NCBI GenBank assembly: GCA_002493515.1
Contig: DKYZ01000134.1
Span: forward strand, 28,968-72,653
Length of the DNA: 43,686 nt
Reading direction: 5' to 3'
Source of the DNA: Porphyromonadaceae bacterium UBA7087
GTDB lineage: Bacteria; Bacteroidota; Bacteroidia; Bacteroidales; Muribaculaceae
Below, piece by piece: positions 33,659 through 41,931 of this stretch. The notes beneath the pieces are model-generated. The model saw nothing but the letters and a program-made list of their open reading frames with translations. It ran no database searches and was not told the DNA's origin. Each line of letters starts with the position of its first letter. Positions within the stretch are counted from its first letter, which is position 1. Made by a program: the position numbers and the translations under genes.

Positions 33659-34882
33659 TCAGATGTCGTAGACCTGGTCCCAGTCTTTCCAGACCGGTTC
33701 GTAGCCATTGCGCCTGATGGCGTCGGCCACGTCGGCCGGACAGCGCGAGTCGCTTACCTCAAACTGCTCGAGCGCTTCGGGGGATGTGGCGTATCCCCCC
33801 GGTTCGGTCTGGCTTCCGGCGCTCATCGATGTGACGCCGAGCGAGAGGATATGGTCGCGGTAGGCTGGCGCCTCACGCGTAGAGTATGATATGTCGGCGT
33901 CATGGTCGAAGATGCGGAAGGCGAAGGTGAGGCGTGCGAGCTGGCGGTCGCTTATCAGGCTTTTCGGCTGAAAACCGCTCTCGGAGGGGCGCATCCTGGG
34001 AAAATTCACCGAGAAGCGCGTCCGCCAGTATCTTTTCTGAAGAAAGCGCAGATGGCGCGCCAGCATCACGGCGTCGCCCCGCCAGTCCTCGAGGCCGAGA
34101 AGCGCTCCCATACCTATCTTATGCACTCCGGCCTCTCCCATGCGGTCGAAGCCGTTGAGACGCCATTCGAAATGGCTCTTCATCCCCTGCGGATGATATT
34201 TCCGGTAGGCCTCCTTATGATAGGTCTCCTGAAAGCACACCACTCCGTTGAGTCCGCTGCGGGTGAGCCGGTGATAGTCGCGTGCCTTCATCGGCATCAC
34301 CTCGATGGTCAGGTTATGGAAATAGGGGCGGCATACATGCAGCACCTTCTCAAGATATTCCACACCCGTCAGCGACGGATATTCGCCCGAGACTATGAGC
34401 AGGTTCTCAAACGGCCCGAGCCTTCTGATCGCCTTGCATTCGTTTTCCACCTCCTCCAGTGTCAGGGTCTTGCGCGTGAAGGGGTTGTCGTGGTTGAAGC
34501 CGCAGTAGACGCATTTGTTGGTGCATGCGTTTGATACATACATCGGGATATACATCGAAATCGTCTTCCCGAATCTTTCCTGGGTATATCGCCTGCTGAG
34601 GCGTGCCATATCCTCCATATATGGGTCGGCGCTTTCCGATATCAGCACGGCGAACTCGTCGGGGGATAGGGGATTCACATTCCTTCTGGCTTTCGCGAGC
34701 ACCTTCCTCACGTCGGCTTCGGTGGCTTTCTCCACCATCTTCAGTGTCTCGTCCCAGTCATACTGGCCTATGACATCCGCAAAGCCGTGTCCGAAGAGTG
34801 AGCCCGGGCACGGATCGCTTGCGAAGACTCTCCTTGCGGTGGCATTTCCCTCCGCTGAATTGTTTTCAACACTCGTTCTCAT
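33659..34882 (-). CDS. thiH: 2-iminoacetate synthase ThiH
   Basis: Radical SAM enzyme that cleaves tyrosine to dehydroglycine (2-iminoacetate) for the thiazole ring made with ThiG. The Fe-S motif is CTNKCVYC (CxxxCxxC) followed by GFNHDNPF; other family blocks are LLIVSGEYPSLTGVEYL, IEVMPM, and VCFQETYHKEAYRKYHP. The start at 34882 gives 407 residues and has GGAG seven bases upstream; an in-frame ATG at 34900 would add six residues. Either way it overlaps the end of thiC (by 17 bp from 34882), so translation is probably coupled. The ThiH route, not ThiO glycine oxidase, fits an anaerobe. Last gene of the riboswitch operon. Confidence 0.95.
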   Translation of the reverse strand: MRTSVENNSAEGNATARRVFASDPCPGSLFGHGFADVIGQYDWDETLKMVEKATEADVRKVLAKARRNVNPLSPDEFAVLISESADPYMEDMARLSRRYTQERFGKTISMYIPMYVSNACTNKCVYCGFNHDNPFTRKTLTLEEVENECKAIRRLGPFENLLIVSGEYPSLTGVEYLEKVLHVCRPYFHNLTIEVMPMKARDYHRLTRSGLNGVVCFQETYHKEAYRKYHPQGMKSHFEWRLNGFDRMGEAGVHKIGMGALLGLEDWRGDAVMLARHLRFLQKRYWRTRFSVNFPRMRPSESGFQPKSLISDRQLARLTFAFRIFDHDADISYSTREAPAYRDHILSLGVTSMSAGSQTEPGGYATSPEALEQFEVSDSRCPADVADAIRRNGYEPVWKDWDQVYDI

Positions 34883-36587
34883 GACATTTCTCCGAGACAT
34901 TCTGTGAAATCCTCATGGCGCAGAAATTCGGTCCGCACATTGTGCAGAATCTGTCGTCGGCTTCAGGCGCCTCGCGTCGCGACTCCAGGTAAAAGCGGCG
35001 TGCCTTCTCCGGATCGAGCGAGAGGTTGAACTGGTCTTTCCACCGGAACTCGAACCTCGCCTTGCTCAGGGCGTCGTCGCGCACGCGCGCCCCGGGGAAT
35101 CCCTTGGCGAGATCGGCTGCGTGGGCCGCTATCTTGTATGCAATCACCCCCTCACGCACGTCATTGAGATTCGGCAGCGAGAGATGCTCTTTCGGCGTCA
35201 CGTAGCAGATCATGGCAGTGCCGAGCGATGAGATTATCGCGGCCCCGATGGCCGACGTGATGTGGTCGTAGGCCGGGGCGATGTCGGTAGTCAGGGGACC
35301 GAGCGTGTAGAAGGGGGCGTCGAGGCAGTCTTTCTTCTCCTTGTCCATGTTTGCGGGTATCTTGTTCATGGGCACATGTCCGGGCCCCTCGATGAGCACC
35401 TGCACGTCATGTTCCCAGGCCTGTCTGGTCAGCCTGCCGAGCACCTCAAGCTCAAGAAACTGCGCCCGGTCGTTGGCGTCGTGGGTGCTTCCGGGCCGCA
35501 TCCCGTCGCCGAGCGAGACTGCCACGTCATATTTGTTGAGTATCTCGCATATCTCGTCGAAGTGGGTGTAGAGGAAACTCTCCTCGTTGTGTTCCACACA
35601 CCATTGCATCATTATCGAGCCGCCGCGCGATACACATCCCGTAAGCCTCTGCGCCACGAGGGGAGCCTGCTCGCGAAGGACGCCGGCATGGATGGTGAAA
35701 TAGTCCACCCCCTGCTCGCACTGCTCGATGAGGGTGTCGCGGTAGATTTCCCAGCTGAGGTCTTTCACCACTCCGTTGACTTTCTCCAAAGCCTGATAGA
35801 TGGGGACGGTGCCCATCGGCACCGGACAGTTGCGTATTATCCATTCACGCGTCTCGTGGATGTTGTCGCCCGAGGAAAGGTCCATAAGCGTGTCGCCCCC
35901 CCAGTAGCAGCTCCATACGGCCTTCCTTACCTCCTCCTCGATGCCCGAGGAGAGGGCGGAGTTGCCGATGTTGGTGTTCAGCTTCACTGCGAATGCGCTG
36001 CCTATCACCATCGGCTCGGCCTCGGGATGGTTGATGTTGGAGGCTATCACAGCTCGGCCTGCGGCCACCTCCTGCCTGACGAACTCCGGCGTGATGTATG
36101 TCTCGATGCCGCGCGCCTCGTTGTCGAGGTTCTCGCGGATTGCCACATATTCCATTTCGGCGGTGATGATTCCTTTTCGGGCGTAATGCATCTGGGTGAC
36201 GCGTCTTCCCTCCCTGGCCCGTCTCGGCCTGTGGAATACGGGGAAACGTATATCGTCGAGACTCCTCATCGCGCGTCGGCTCCTTCCATACTCGCTCGTT
36301 ATGTCGTCAAGCCTCCCGGTGTCACCCCGCTGCTCTACCCACTGCTCGCGGTCGCGCGGCAGACCCTTGTTGATGTCGGGCGTCACGGCAGGGTCGGTAT
36401 ATGGGCCGCTCGTGTCATAGACGGTGATGTCGTCGTTGGGATACTCCACCCGTTTACCGTCCTCGATTCTGACGGTCGGATACTGGCGGATGCGCCTCAT
36501 GGCCACCCTGATGGGAAACAGCTTCCCGTCAACATATATTTTCTCTGAGTTCGGATATGAGGAGACGTTGATATTTTCTATTTTCAT
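34866..36587 (-). CDS. thiC: phosphomethylpyrimidine synthase ThiC
   Basis: Radical SAM-type enzyme that rearranges aminoimidazole ribotide into HMP phosphate, the pyrimidine half of thiamine. It is 573 residues. Blocks such as MHYARKGIITAEMEYVAIREN, SNINHPEAEPM, NTNIGNSALSSGIEEEV, SLGDGMRPGSTHDA, IEGPGHVPMNKI and ITSAIGAAI are ThiC hallmarks. The C-terminal cluster motif CTMCGPNFC (CxxCxxxxC) binds the 4Fe-4S cluster. It follows thiG by 15 bp. Confidence 0.98.
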   Translation of the reverse strand: MKIENINVSSYPNSEKIYVDGKLFPIRVAMRRIRQYPTVRIEDGKRVEYPNDDITVYDTSGPYTDPAVTPDINKGLPRDREQWVEQRGDTGRLDDITSEYGRSRRAMRSLDDIRFPVFHRPRRAREGRRVTQMHYARKGIITAEMEYVAIRENLDNEARGIETYITPEFVRQEVAAGRAVIASNINHPEAEPMVIGSAFAVKLNTNIGNSALSSGIEEEVRKAVWSCYWGGDTLMDLSSGDNIHETREWIIRNCPVPMGTVPIYQALEKVNGVVKDLSWEIYRDTLIEQCEQGVDYFTIHAGVLREQAPLVAQRLTGCVSRGGSIMMQWCVEHNEESFLYTHFDEICEILNKYDVAVSLGDGMRPGSTHDANDRAQFLELEVLGRLTRQAWEHDVQVLIEGPGHVPMNKIPANMDKEKKDCLDAPFYTLGPLTTDIAPAYDHITSAIGAAIISSLGTAMICYVTPKEHLSLPNLNDVREGVIAYKIAAHAADLAKGFPGARVRDDALSKARFEFRWKDQFNLSLDPEKARRFYLESRREAPEADDRFCTMCGPNFCAMRISQNVSEKCHENEC

Positions 36588-36602
36588 GGTTATTGCGTTT
36601 TT

Positions 36603-37379
36603 TCAGTCGTTGAGGAATGATGTAAGCGGGCTTGTGGCCTGCGCGGTGTCGCTCACTGTGCCGAGCCCGGCGTTGAAGGCCTCGCGCCCGGCCTCCACTG
36701 CTTTCCGGAAGGCCATGGCCATTGCCACGGGGTCGCCAGCCACGGCGATGGCGGTGTTGACGAGCACTGCGTCGGCTCCCATCTCCATTGCCTCGCATGC
36801 GTGCGACGGTGCGCCGAGTCCGGCGTCCACCACTACCGGCACACGGCTCTGCTCTATTATGATCTCAAGCATGTCGCGAGTCACGAGCCCCTTGTTTGTG
36901 CCTATCGGCGCCGCAAGGGGCATCACGGCTGCGCAGCCTGCCTCCTCGAGCAGTTTGCATAACACCGGGTCGGCCTGCACGTAGGGGAGCACCACAAACC
37001 CGTCGGACGCCAGTTCACGCGCGGCTGCGAGTGTCTCCACCGGGTCGGGCATAAGGTATCTGGGGTCGGGATGGATCTCCAGCTTGATGAAGTCTGTGTG
37101 GAATATCTCGCGGCTCATCTGGGCCGCAAGCACTGCCTCGCGGGCGTCGCGGGCCCCGGAGGTGTTGGGAAGAAGCTGCACGTGTTCGCGGTTGATGTGC
37201 GTGAGCATCTCGTCGGTGGCTTCGTTAAGCATGTTGATGCGTTTCATTGCCACGGTGATCATTTCTGAGCCTGATGCCTTGATGGATTCAAGCATCAGTT
37301 CCGGAGAGGAGAATTTACCTGTGCCTACGAATAGGCGTGAGGTGAACCTTCTCCCCCCGATTTCAAGGGTATCGTTCAT
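36603..37379 (-). CDS. thiG: thiazole synthase ThiG
   Basis: Builds the thiazole phosphate from deoxyxylulose phosphate, dehydroglycine and ThiS-thiocarboxylate. It is 258 residues with a TIM-barrel. FTSRLFVGTGKFSSPELM, the Lys in ITVAMKRI (expected Schiff-base residue), LLPNTSGARDAREAVLAAQM, and VVVDAGLGAPSHACEAMEMGADAVLVNTAIA are family blocks. Its partners ThiS and ThiH are at 41.8 and 34 kb. The ThiS-activating enzyme ThiF is not in the window. Confidence 0.97.
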   Translation of the reverse strand: MNDTLEIGGRRFTSRLFVGTGKFSSPELMLESIKASGSEMITVAMKRINMLNEATDEMLTHINREHVQLLPNTSGARDAREAVLAAQMSREIFHTDFIKLEIHPDPRYLMPDPVETLAAARELASDGFVVLPYVQADPVLCKLLEEAGCAAVMPLAAPIGTNKGLVTRDMLEIIIEQSRVPVVVDAGLGAPSHACEAMEMGADAVLVNTAIAVAGDPVAMAMAFRKAVEAGREAFNAGLGTVSDTAQATSPLTSFLND

Positions 37380-37408
37380 ATGAGGGTTGATTAAGAAAAA
37401 AAATTATC

Positions 37409-38002
37409 CTATGTGTTTTCTTCCTTGCGCCTGGGAATCATCCGCAGCCATTTGCGGTAGCCGAATACGGCGATCACTGTGTAGATTGAGTATAATATGG
37501 GGTAGAAGACCAGTCCTTTGTAGATATAGAGGCCAACGCAGACAATGTCTACCACCATCCATGCGATCCACTGCTCGGCAAACTTGCGCGCCATCATCCA
37601 CATCGCCACTATCGACAGTGCGGTGGTAAAGGCATCGGCCACGGGCACGGTGGAGTCGGTGAATGTGCTCAGAAGCCTCCACAGGACAAGCCACAGGATT
37701 CCTGTCGCCACTGCCACGACTGTCCAGCCCCATGCCGGGGTGTGGCTCACCGCAAGGGTCTTGTGGCTTTTCCCGGCCTCTTTCCCCTTGTGGCGTGTCC
37801 ATGCCCAGTAGCCGTAGACGGCTATTGCCAGATAGTAGATGTTGATGGCGAAATCGGCGTAGAGACCCTTGGAGAAATACAGCCACATCGATATGGCCGG
37901 CATTACCATTGAGGCCAGCCAGACCTTCGTGTCGGCATGATATTCCCACCACAGATATATGATTCCGATGGTGAATCCAAGTATCTCAAGCGCAAGGTCC
38001 AT
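37409..38002 (-). CDS. pnuT: PnuT/PnuC-family thiamine transporter
   Basis: A 197-residue inner-membrane protein with about seven hydrophobic segments. The PnuC-type motif area is YYLAIAVYGYWAWTRH; FTTALSIVAMWMMARKFAEQWIAWMVVDIVCVGLYIYKGL is the typical C-terminal half. PnuC proteins import nicotinamide riboside; in Bacteroidetes a paralogous group (PnuT) under TPP-riboswitch control imports thiamine. The place between a riboswitch-controlled TonB receptor (5-bp gap) and thiG supports the thiamine assignment, which rests on context. Confidence 0.88.
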   Translation of the reverse strand: MDLALEILGFTIGIIYLWWEYHADTKVWLASMVMPAISMWLYFSKGLYADFAINIYYLAIAVYGYWAWTRHKGKEAGKSHKTLAVSHTPAWGWTVVAVATGILWLVLWRLLSTFTDSTVPVADAFTTALSIVAMWMMARKFAEQWIAWMVVDIVCVGLYIYKGLVFYPILYSIYTVIAVFGYRKWLRMIPRRKEENT

Positions 38003-38007
38003 GTGGT

Positions 38008-40251
38008 TCAGAACTTGAAGGTGACTGTGCCCATTACGTTGGTCGGAGCCTGCGCCGCAAAGCCGGCGTAACGGTAGATTGTCTTCTCGCCGCTGTCGGA
38101 TACGTAGTAGCCGGCTCCGGCGTAGCCGTTGTTGAAATATTTCTCGTTGAAGATGTTGTATACGCTCAGTCCGAGGGTCAGCTCCCTTATCCCGATGATC
38201 TGGCGCAGGCTGTAGCGCAGATGGAGGTTGCTGACGAAGTAGGCGTCGAGTCTGGCCTCCTCGGAGCGCGCGTTGTTCATATACTGCGATGAGACATATT
38301 GGCTGTCGAGCGTAGCCTCAAACCCTTTCCAGCGGAAGTTGAAGGCGTTGTTGAGTATGAAATCCGGGGAGAACGCGATCGGGGTGTCGCCGCAGTCTAT
38401 GGAGATGGGGTTGGCCCAGCCGTCCTCATATATATATTCGGTAAAGTCCTTGATGCGGTTGCGCGAGAGGGTGGCGTTGAGCTGCCAGTCAAACCATTCG
38501 CACGGTGTGAGCGACGTCTGCAGCTCGATTCCCATGCGGTATGACTTCGGCACGTTCACGCTCAGCGGGTTTCCCGTGTCGGAAAGCTGTCCTGTGACCA
38601 CAAGCTGGTCCTTGTAGTCCATATAATACAGATTGACGCCTGCCGAGAAGATTCTTGAGTTGAACGAGTATCCGAGCTCATAGTCGAAGAGCCGTTCAGC
38701 CTCCGGACGGTGGTTGGCGTCGCCGTCGGTGAAGTTGTCGCGTGTGGGCTCCTTGTGGGCCACCGACCATGACGCGAATACTCTGTGCGGACCTTGCGTG
38801 AAGTTGACGCCTACCTTCGGGTTGAAGAAATTCCAGTAGCGGTTCACGTTGAGGTCTGCCGGAGTCTCGGTATTCCAGTCCCAGTTGTCGGAGGCTCCTT
38901 TTATGGTATAGTGTATGTGGCGGTATTGCAGGTCTGCGAAAGCGGAGAACGCGCCGGATATGTCGTAATTGGCGCGGATGTATGCGTTCGAGTCGAATTT
39001 CTTGCCGGTGTTGTCGTAATATTTCTGCAGCGGGTCGATGGGGCCGACATAATTGCGCACCCAGTCGACCTGTCCGTAATGATGGCCGTGAAACTGGTTG
39101 GCTGCGACACCGAGGGTGGCGTTCCATTTTCCATGGCTGTAGTTCAGGGCTGCCATTCCTCCGCCGAAATCGTTGACGTTATGCTTGAGCCTTACCAGGT
39201 CGGATTTCTCCACAAGCTCTCCCTCGGCTGTCAGGAATGGCTTCAGCCCGTATTCCACGAGTGTGCGTCCTGTTTTGTATTGCTCGTAATAGCCGTTGTC
39301 TTTCGTGTAATGGAGCGCCACGTTGAGGCGCCACCAGTCGCCGAGTGTCTGCGACAGGAGCAGTTGGAAGTGATGCTGTATGTAGTTGTCGTTCTGGTCA
39401 GGATAGTAGGCAGTCTTGCCGTCGTCGGTGGTGTATTTTCCGCAGGGATTGTATCGTCGGCCGTATTTCTCCATTTCCTCCTTTGAGGCATAGTCCCAGG
39501 CCATGTAGGTCTTTTCCTTCCCTCCGAAAGCGAGAAGCCTGACGTTGGTGTTGCGGCTGGAATAGGCCGCCTGGCCGAAATAGCTCCAGAGTTGCGAGGT
39601 GGCGCGGTCGATATATCCGTCGCTGCCGAGATGGCTCAGGCGCGCGTCGAAGCTCCAGTGGTCGTTGATGCGGCCCGTCCCTACACGCAGGGTCTCCCGG
39701 TTGGAGTTGTAGGAGCCATAGGCTCCCGACAGATCGGCGTAGCTGTCAAGCGCCGGGGCGTCGGTGACCATGTTGACGCTCGCTCCGAAGGCTCCGGCTC
39801 CGTTGGCGCTTGTGCCGGCTCCGCGCTGGATCTGGATGTCGCGCAGCGACGACGCCAGGTCGGGCATGTTCACCCAATAGACGTTGTGGCTCTCTGAATT
39901 GTTGATGGGGATACCGTTGGCGGTGATGTTGATGCGTGAGGCGTCTGTGCCGCGTATGCGCATCGAGGTATAGCCCATTCCTGCGCCCGCGTCGGAGGTG
40001 GTGATCACCGACGGTGTCGATTTCAGAAGATAAGGAATGTCGCGCCCGTCGTTGGCTTTCGCAAGCTCACTCTTGGAGACATTTGTGAAAGCCACCGGGG
40101 TTTTCTCGTTGGCGCGGTTGGCTACGATTTCTATGTTTGCCAGGCTTACGGCTGTCGTGTCGCCCTGGCTCGGTTCCGATTCATGGGCTGAGGCGGAGCC
40201 TACGGCCGCGCCGAGAGATATGGCGGCGGCTCTGAGTATTTTCTTGTCCAT
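38008..40251 (-). CDS. TonB-dependent receptor, probable thiamine uptake
   Basis: A 747-residue outer-membrane receptor. Signal peptide ~1-22, then a plug domain (ANDGRDIPYLLKSTPSVITTSDAGAGMGYTSMRIRGTDASRINITANGIPINNSESHNVYWVNMPDLASSLRDIQIQRGAGTSANG, of which several parts are standard plug motifs) and a 22-strand-type barrel ending GTVTFKF. There is no N-terminal carboxypeptidase-like domain. It is the first gene after a TPP riboswitch and directly before pnuT, which points to thiamine or a precursor as substrate; this is inference from regulation. The ORF begins seven bases after the riboswitch 3' end. Confidence 0.93.
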   Translation of the reverse strand: MDKKILRAAAISLGAAVGSASAHESEPSQGDTTAVSLANIEIVANRANEKTPVAFTNVSKSELAKANDGRDIPYLLKSTPSVITTSDAGAGMGYTSMRIRGTDASRINITANGIPINNSESHNVYWVNMPDLASSLRDIQIQRGAGTSANGAGAFGASVNMVTDAPALDSYADLSGAYGSYNSNRETLRVGTGRINDHWSFDARLSHLGSDGYIDRATSQLWSYFGQAAYSSRNTNVRLLAFGGKEKTYMAWDYASKEEMEKYGRRYNPCGKYTTDDGKTAYYPDQNDNYIQHHFQLLLSQTLGDWWRLNVALHYTKDNGYYEQYKTGRTLVEYGLKPFLTAEGELVEKSDLVRLKHNVNDFGGGMAALNYSHGKWNATLGVAANQFHGHHYGQVDWVRNYVGPIDPLQKYYDNTGKKFDSNAYIRANYDISGAFSAFADLQYRHIHYTIKGASDNWDWNTETPADLNVNRYWNFFNPKVGVNFTQGPHRVFASWSVAHKEPTRDNFTDGDANHRPEAERLFDYELGYSFNSRIFSAGVNLYYMDYKDQLVVTGQLSDTGNPLSVNVPKSYRMGIELQTSLTPCEWFDWQLNATLSRNRIKDFTEYIYEDGWANPISIDCGDTPIAFSPDFILNNAFNFRWKGFEATLDSQYVSSQYMNNARSEEARLDAYFVSNLHLRYSLRQIIGIRELTLGLSVYNIFNEKYFNNGYAGAGYYVSDSGEKTIYRYAGFAAQAPTNVMGTVTFKF

Positions 40252-40257
40252 GTTTAT

Positions 40258-40352
40258 TTCTCTACGCCGGTATTATCCGGATCAGGTTCAAAGGGTATGA
40301 TCTCAGATCGCCGCTCTTTTCCCTCTGGAAAGAGTAGGGCGAACACCCCTAT
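40258..40352 (-). promoter_or_regulatory. TPP riboswitch (THI element)
   Basis: On the minus strand, in order: AGGGGTG, a stem-loop arm, CTGAGATCATACCC, GAACCTGATCCGG, ATAATACCGGCGTAGAG. These are the conserved blocks of the thiamine pyrophosphate aptamer. It lies within the leader of the receptor-pnuT-thiG-thiC-thiH operon; when TPP is bound, expression is expected to fall. The ATG is only seven bases beyond the aptamer, so control of translation start is likely rather than a separate terminator, since I see no terminator stem between them. Confidence 0.97.
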
Positions 40353-40362
40353 AATCATGCCG

Positions 40363-40370
40363 CAAAGTTA
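40363..40370 (-). promoter_or_regulatory. -7 box of the thiamine operon promoter
   Basis: Minus-strand TAACTTTG at 40363-40370, ten bases before the aptamer. A TTGG about 19 bp upstream may be the -33 part. Confidence 0.65.
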
Positions 40371-40460
40371 AGCAAAAAAACGCAAACCTCCAAGCTCTTC
40401 CCTCACGATAATAGCCCGATGACAAAACATCTGCTCTTCTCCCACCGTTAATATAAGAAA

Positions 40461-40505
40461 TTATAAGACTTATAAGATTTATAGGACGTATAAGACGTAT
40501 AAAAA
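40461..40505. repeat. 9-bp tandem repeat TTATAAGAC, five units
   Basis: Units TTATAAGAC, TTATAAGAT, TTATAGGAC, GTATAAGAC, GTATAAAAA, with a looser unit just before. The tract ends 11 bp before the thiE ATG, so it lies in the promoter or leader of thiE. Confidence 0.88.
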
Positions 40506-40516
40506 CCTTTAGCACC

Positions 40517-41140
40517 ATGCTTCAATACATAACAAACACCGACTGCCAGACCCCGGTCATCGACCAGGTGATGGCTGTCATTGACGGCGGTTGCCGTTGG
40601 ATACAAGTCAGGATGAAAGATGCCTCCGACGACGAGATCAGGACAGTAGTGGAGGCGATAAAGCCGCTTTGCATCGAGACCCAGTCGTTTCTGATTCTCA
40701 ACGACCGGGTGGAACTCGCCAAGAAGCTTGACGTCGGAGGAGTGCATCTCGGCAAGGATGACATGCCCTGCTCCCAGGCAAGGATGATTCTTGGGCCGGC
40801 CGCCGTGATCGGAGTCACGGCCAACACCATAGAGGATATAGAGAAGGTGAAATCGCTCGATATCGACTACATCGGAATCGGATCCTTCGCCCACACCACT
40901 ACCAAGAAGCGTCTGGCGCCGGTGCTCGGACTCGAGGGTATCCGCGAGATCTGCCGTCAGATGAATGAGAGGGGAATCGAGCTGCCCCATGTGGCGGTAG
41001 GCGGCATACGCCTTGAGGATATCGACGCCCTGCTTGAAGCCGGCGTTAACGGTGCGGCAGTAAGCGGCGCGATAGCTAATGCCCCGGATATCAGGGAGGC
41101 CACCCGCCTCTTTATCGAGAAAATGCCGGTAGGGGAGTAG
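40517..41140 (+). CDS. thiE: thiamine-phosphate synthase ThiE
   Basis: Joins HMP pyrophosphate and thiazole phosphate to thiamine phosphate. It is 207 residues, a TIM-barrel. Family blocks are GGCRWIQVRMKD, LILNDRVELAKKLDVGGVHLGKDDM, GVTANTIEDI, DYIGIGSFAHTTTKKRLAPVLGLEGI and VAVGGI. The Ser of the usual GVSAHT block is Thr here and the His is Asn, a pattern I recall from Bacteroidetes ThiE. It is divergent from the riboswitch operon and has no aptamer of its own; a 9-bp repeat lies just upstream. Convergent with thiE2, 39 bp apart. Confidence 0.92.
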   Translation: MLQYITNTDCQTPVIDQVMAVIDGGCRWIQVRMKDASDDEIRTVVEAIKPLCIETQSFLILNDRVELAKKLDVGGVHLGKDDMPCSQARMILGPAAVIGVTANTIEDIEKVKSLDIDYIGIGSFAHTTTKKRLAPVLGLEGIREICRQMNERGIELPHVAVGGIRLEDIDALLEAGVNGAAVSGAIANAPDIREATRLFIEKMPVGE

Positions 41141-41179
41141 CCGGCAGGCTGGCGGACGGGATGTTGGCCACCCCGGGTA

Positions 41180-41704
41180 TCACCATAGCCATCCGAGCAT
41201 CGCGGCGCCGATGAACCCGGCCTCGCGTAGCGCGGGGAAAGCCTCGGGTGTCACCCCGCCTAAAGCCACAACCCGTTTGCCCGCAAGCGCAGCCGGAAGT
41301 TCATCCAGTCTGAAATTCGATACGTACCCCATCTTCGAAATCGAATCGAAGATGGGGGAGAGTGTCACGTAGCTGTATCTACCGATATCTTTCAGCTCCT
41401 CTAATGTATGGCATGACCGTGTCACTGAGATACAGCCCTCCGGCGCGTCCGGATTACGGCGGTTGAGGTGAACTCCCGCCAGTCCGAACTCACCGAACAG
41501 CATGAAATGGTCATGAAGACGCAGCCGGCAATGCGCTTCCGGGTCGATTCCGGAGATAAGACGCCTCACTTTATCCGTGTCCTCTTCCGGTTTGCGGATA
41601 TGCACGTAATCGAGTGTGCCATCCTTGAGATAGCTCTCTATCATGGAAGCCTCCCCGGGAAAAATCTTTTCCCGGGTTATCCCTATTCTCAGGAATCCGT
41701 CCAT
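41180..41704 (-). CDS. ThiE/TenI-family paralogue, short
   Basis: A 174-residue ThiE-like protein from the ATG at 41704. It opens MDGFLRIGITREKIFPGEA with LDYVHIRKPEEDTDKV, then LHDHFMLFGEFGLAGVHLNRRNPDAP, SVTRSCHTLEELKDI, YVTLSPIFDSISKMGY and VVALGGV. This short type accompanies the thiamine genes in Bacteroidetes; it could be a thiazole tautomerase (TenI-like) or a second synthase. The longer frame to 41860 overlaps thiS and is rejected. It is 23 bp after thiS and ends the plsC-thiD-thiS unit. Confidence 0.82.
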   Translation of the reverse strand: MDGFLRIGITREKIFPGEASMIESYLKDGTLDYVHIRKPEEDTDKVRRLISGIDPEAHCRLRLHDHFMLFGEFGLAGVHLNRRNPDAPEGCISVTRSCHTLEELKDIGRYSYVTLSPIFDSISKMGYVSNFRLDELPAALAGKRVVALGGVTPEAFPALREAGFIGAAMLGWLW

Positions 41705-41727
41705 CCCTTTCTTGTGGTCGGCTGGGC

Positions 41728-41931
41728 TTAGCCCCCGAAGGCGGCGGTCACGGTCATGGCGCAGTCGCCTTCGTGGAGACGTGTCCTCTCGTAATTCTCG
41801 CGTCTCACGAGTTTGCCGTTGATTACGAATGCGATATTTTTTGATGCCATGTGGCGCCATTCGAGAAGTTCGGCCACTGTCATGTCCTCCTTGGGGAGTA
41901 CGATCGGTGTGTTGTCGAGTGTAATTGTCAT
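41728..41931 (-). CDS. thiS: sulfur carrier protein ThiS
   Basis: A 67-residue ubiquitin-like protein that carries sulfur to ThiG as a C-terminal thiocarboxylate. It ends AAFGG with the required diglycine. The start MTITLDNTPIVLPKEDMTVAELLEW and KNIAFVINGKLVRRENYERT fit the family. Its ATG overlaps the thiD stop (ATGA). Confidence 0.93.
   Translation of the reverse strand: MTITLDNTPIVLPKEDMTVAELLEWRHMASKNIAFVINGKLVRRENYERTRLHEGDCAMTVTAAFGG

Noticed and set aside
41705..41860. Longer thiE2 start at 41860
   Set aside because: It would overlap thiS fully at its 3' end and adds an Arg-rich stretch without similarity; 41704 aligns with the family start.
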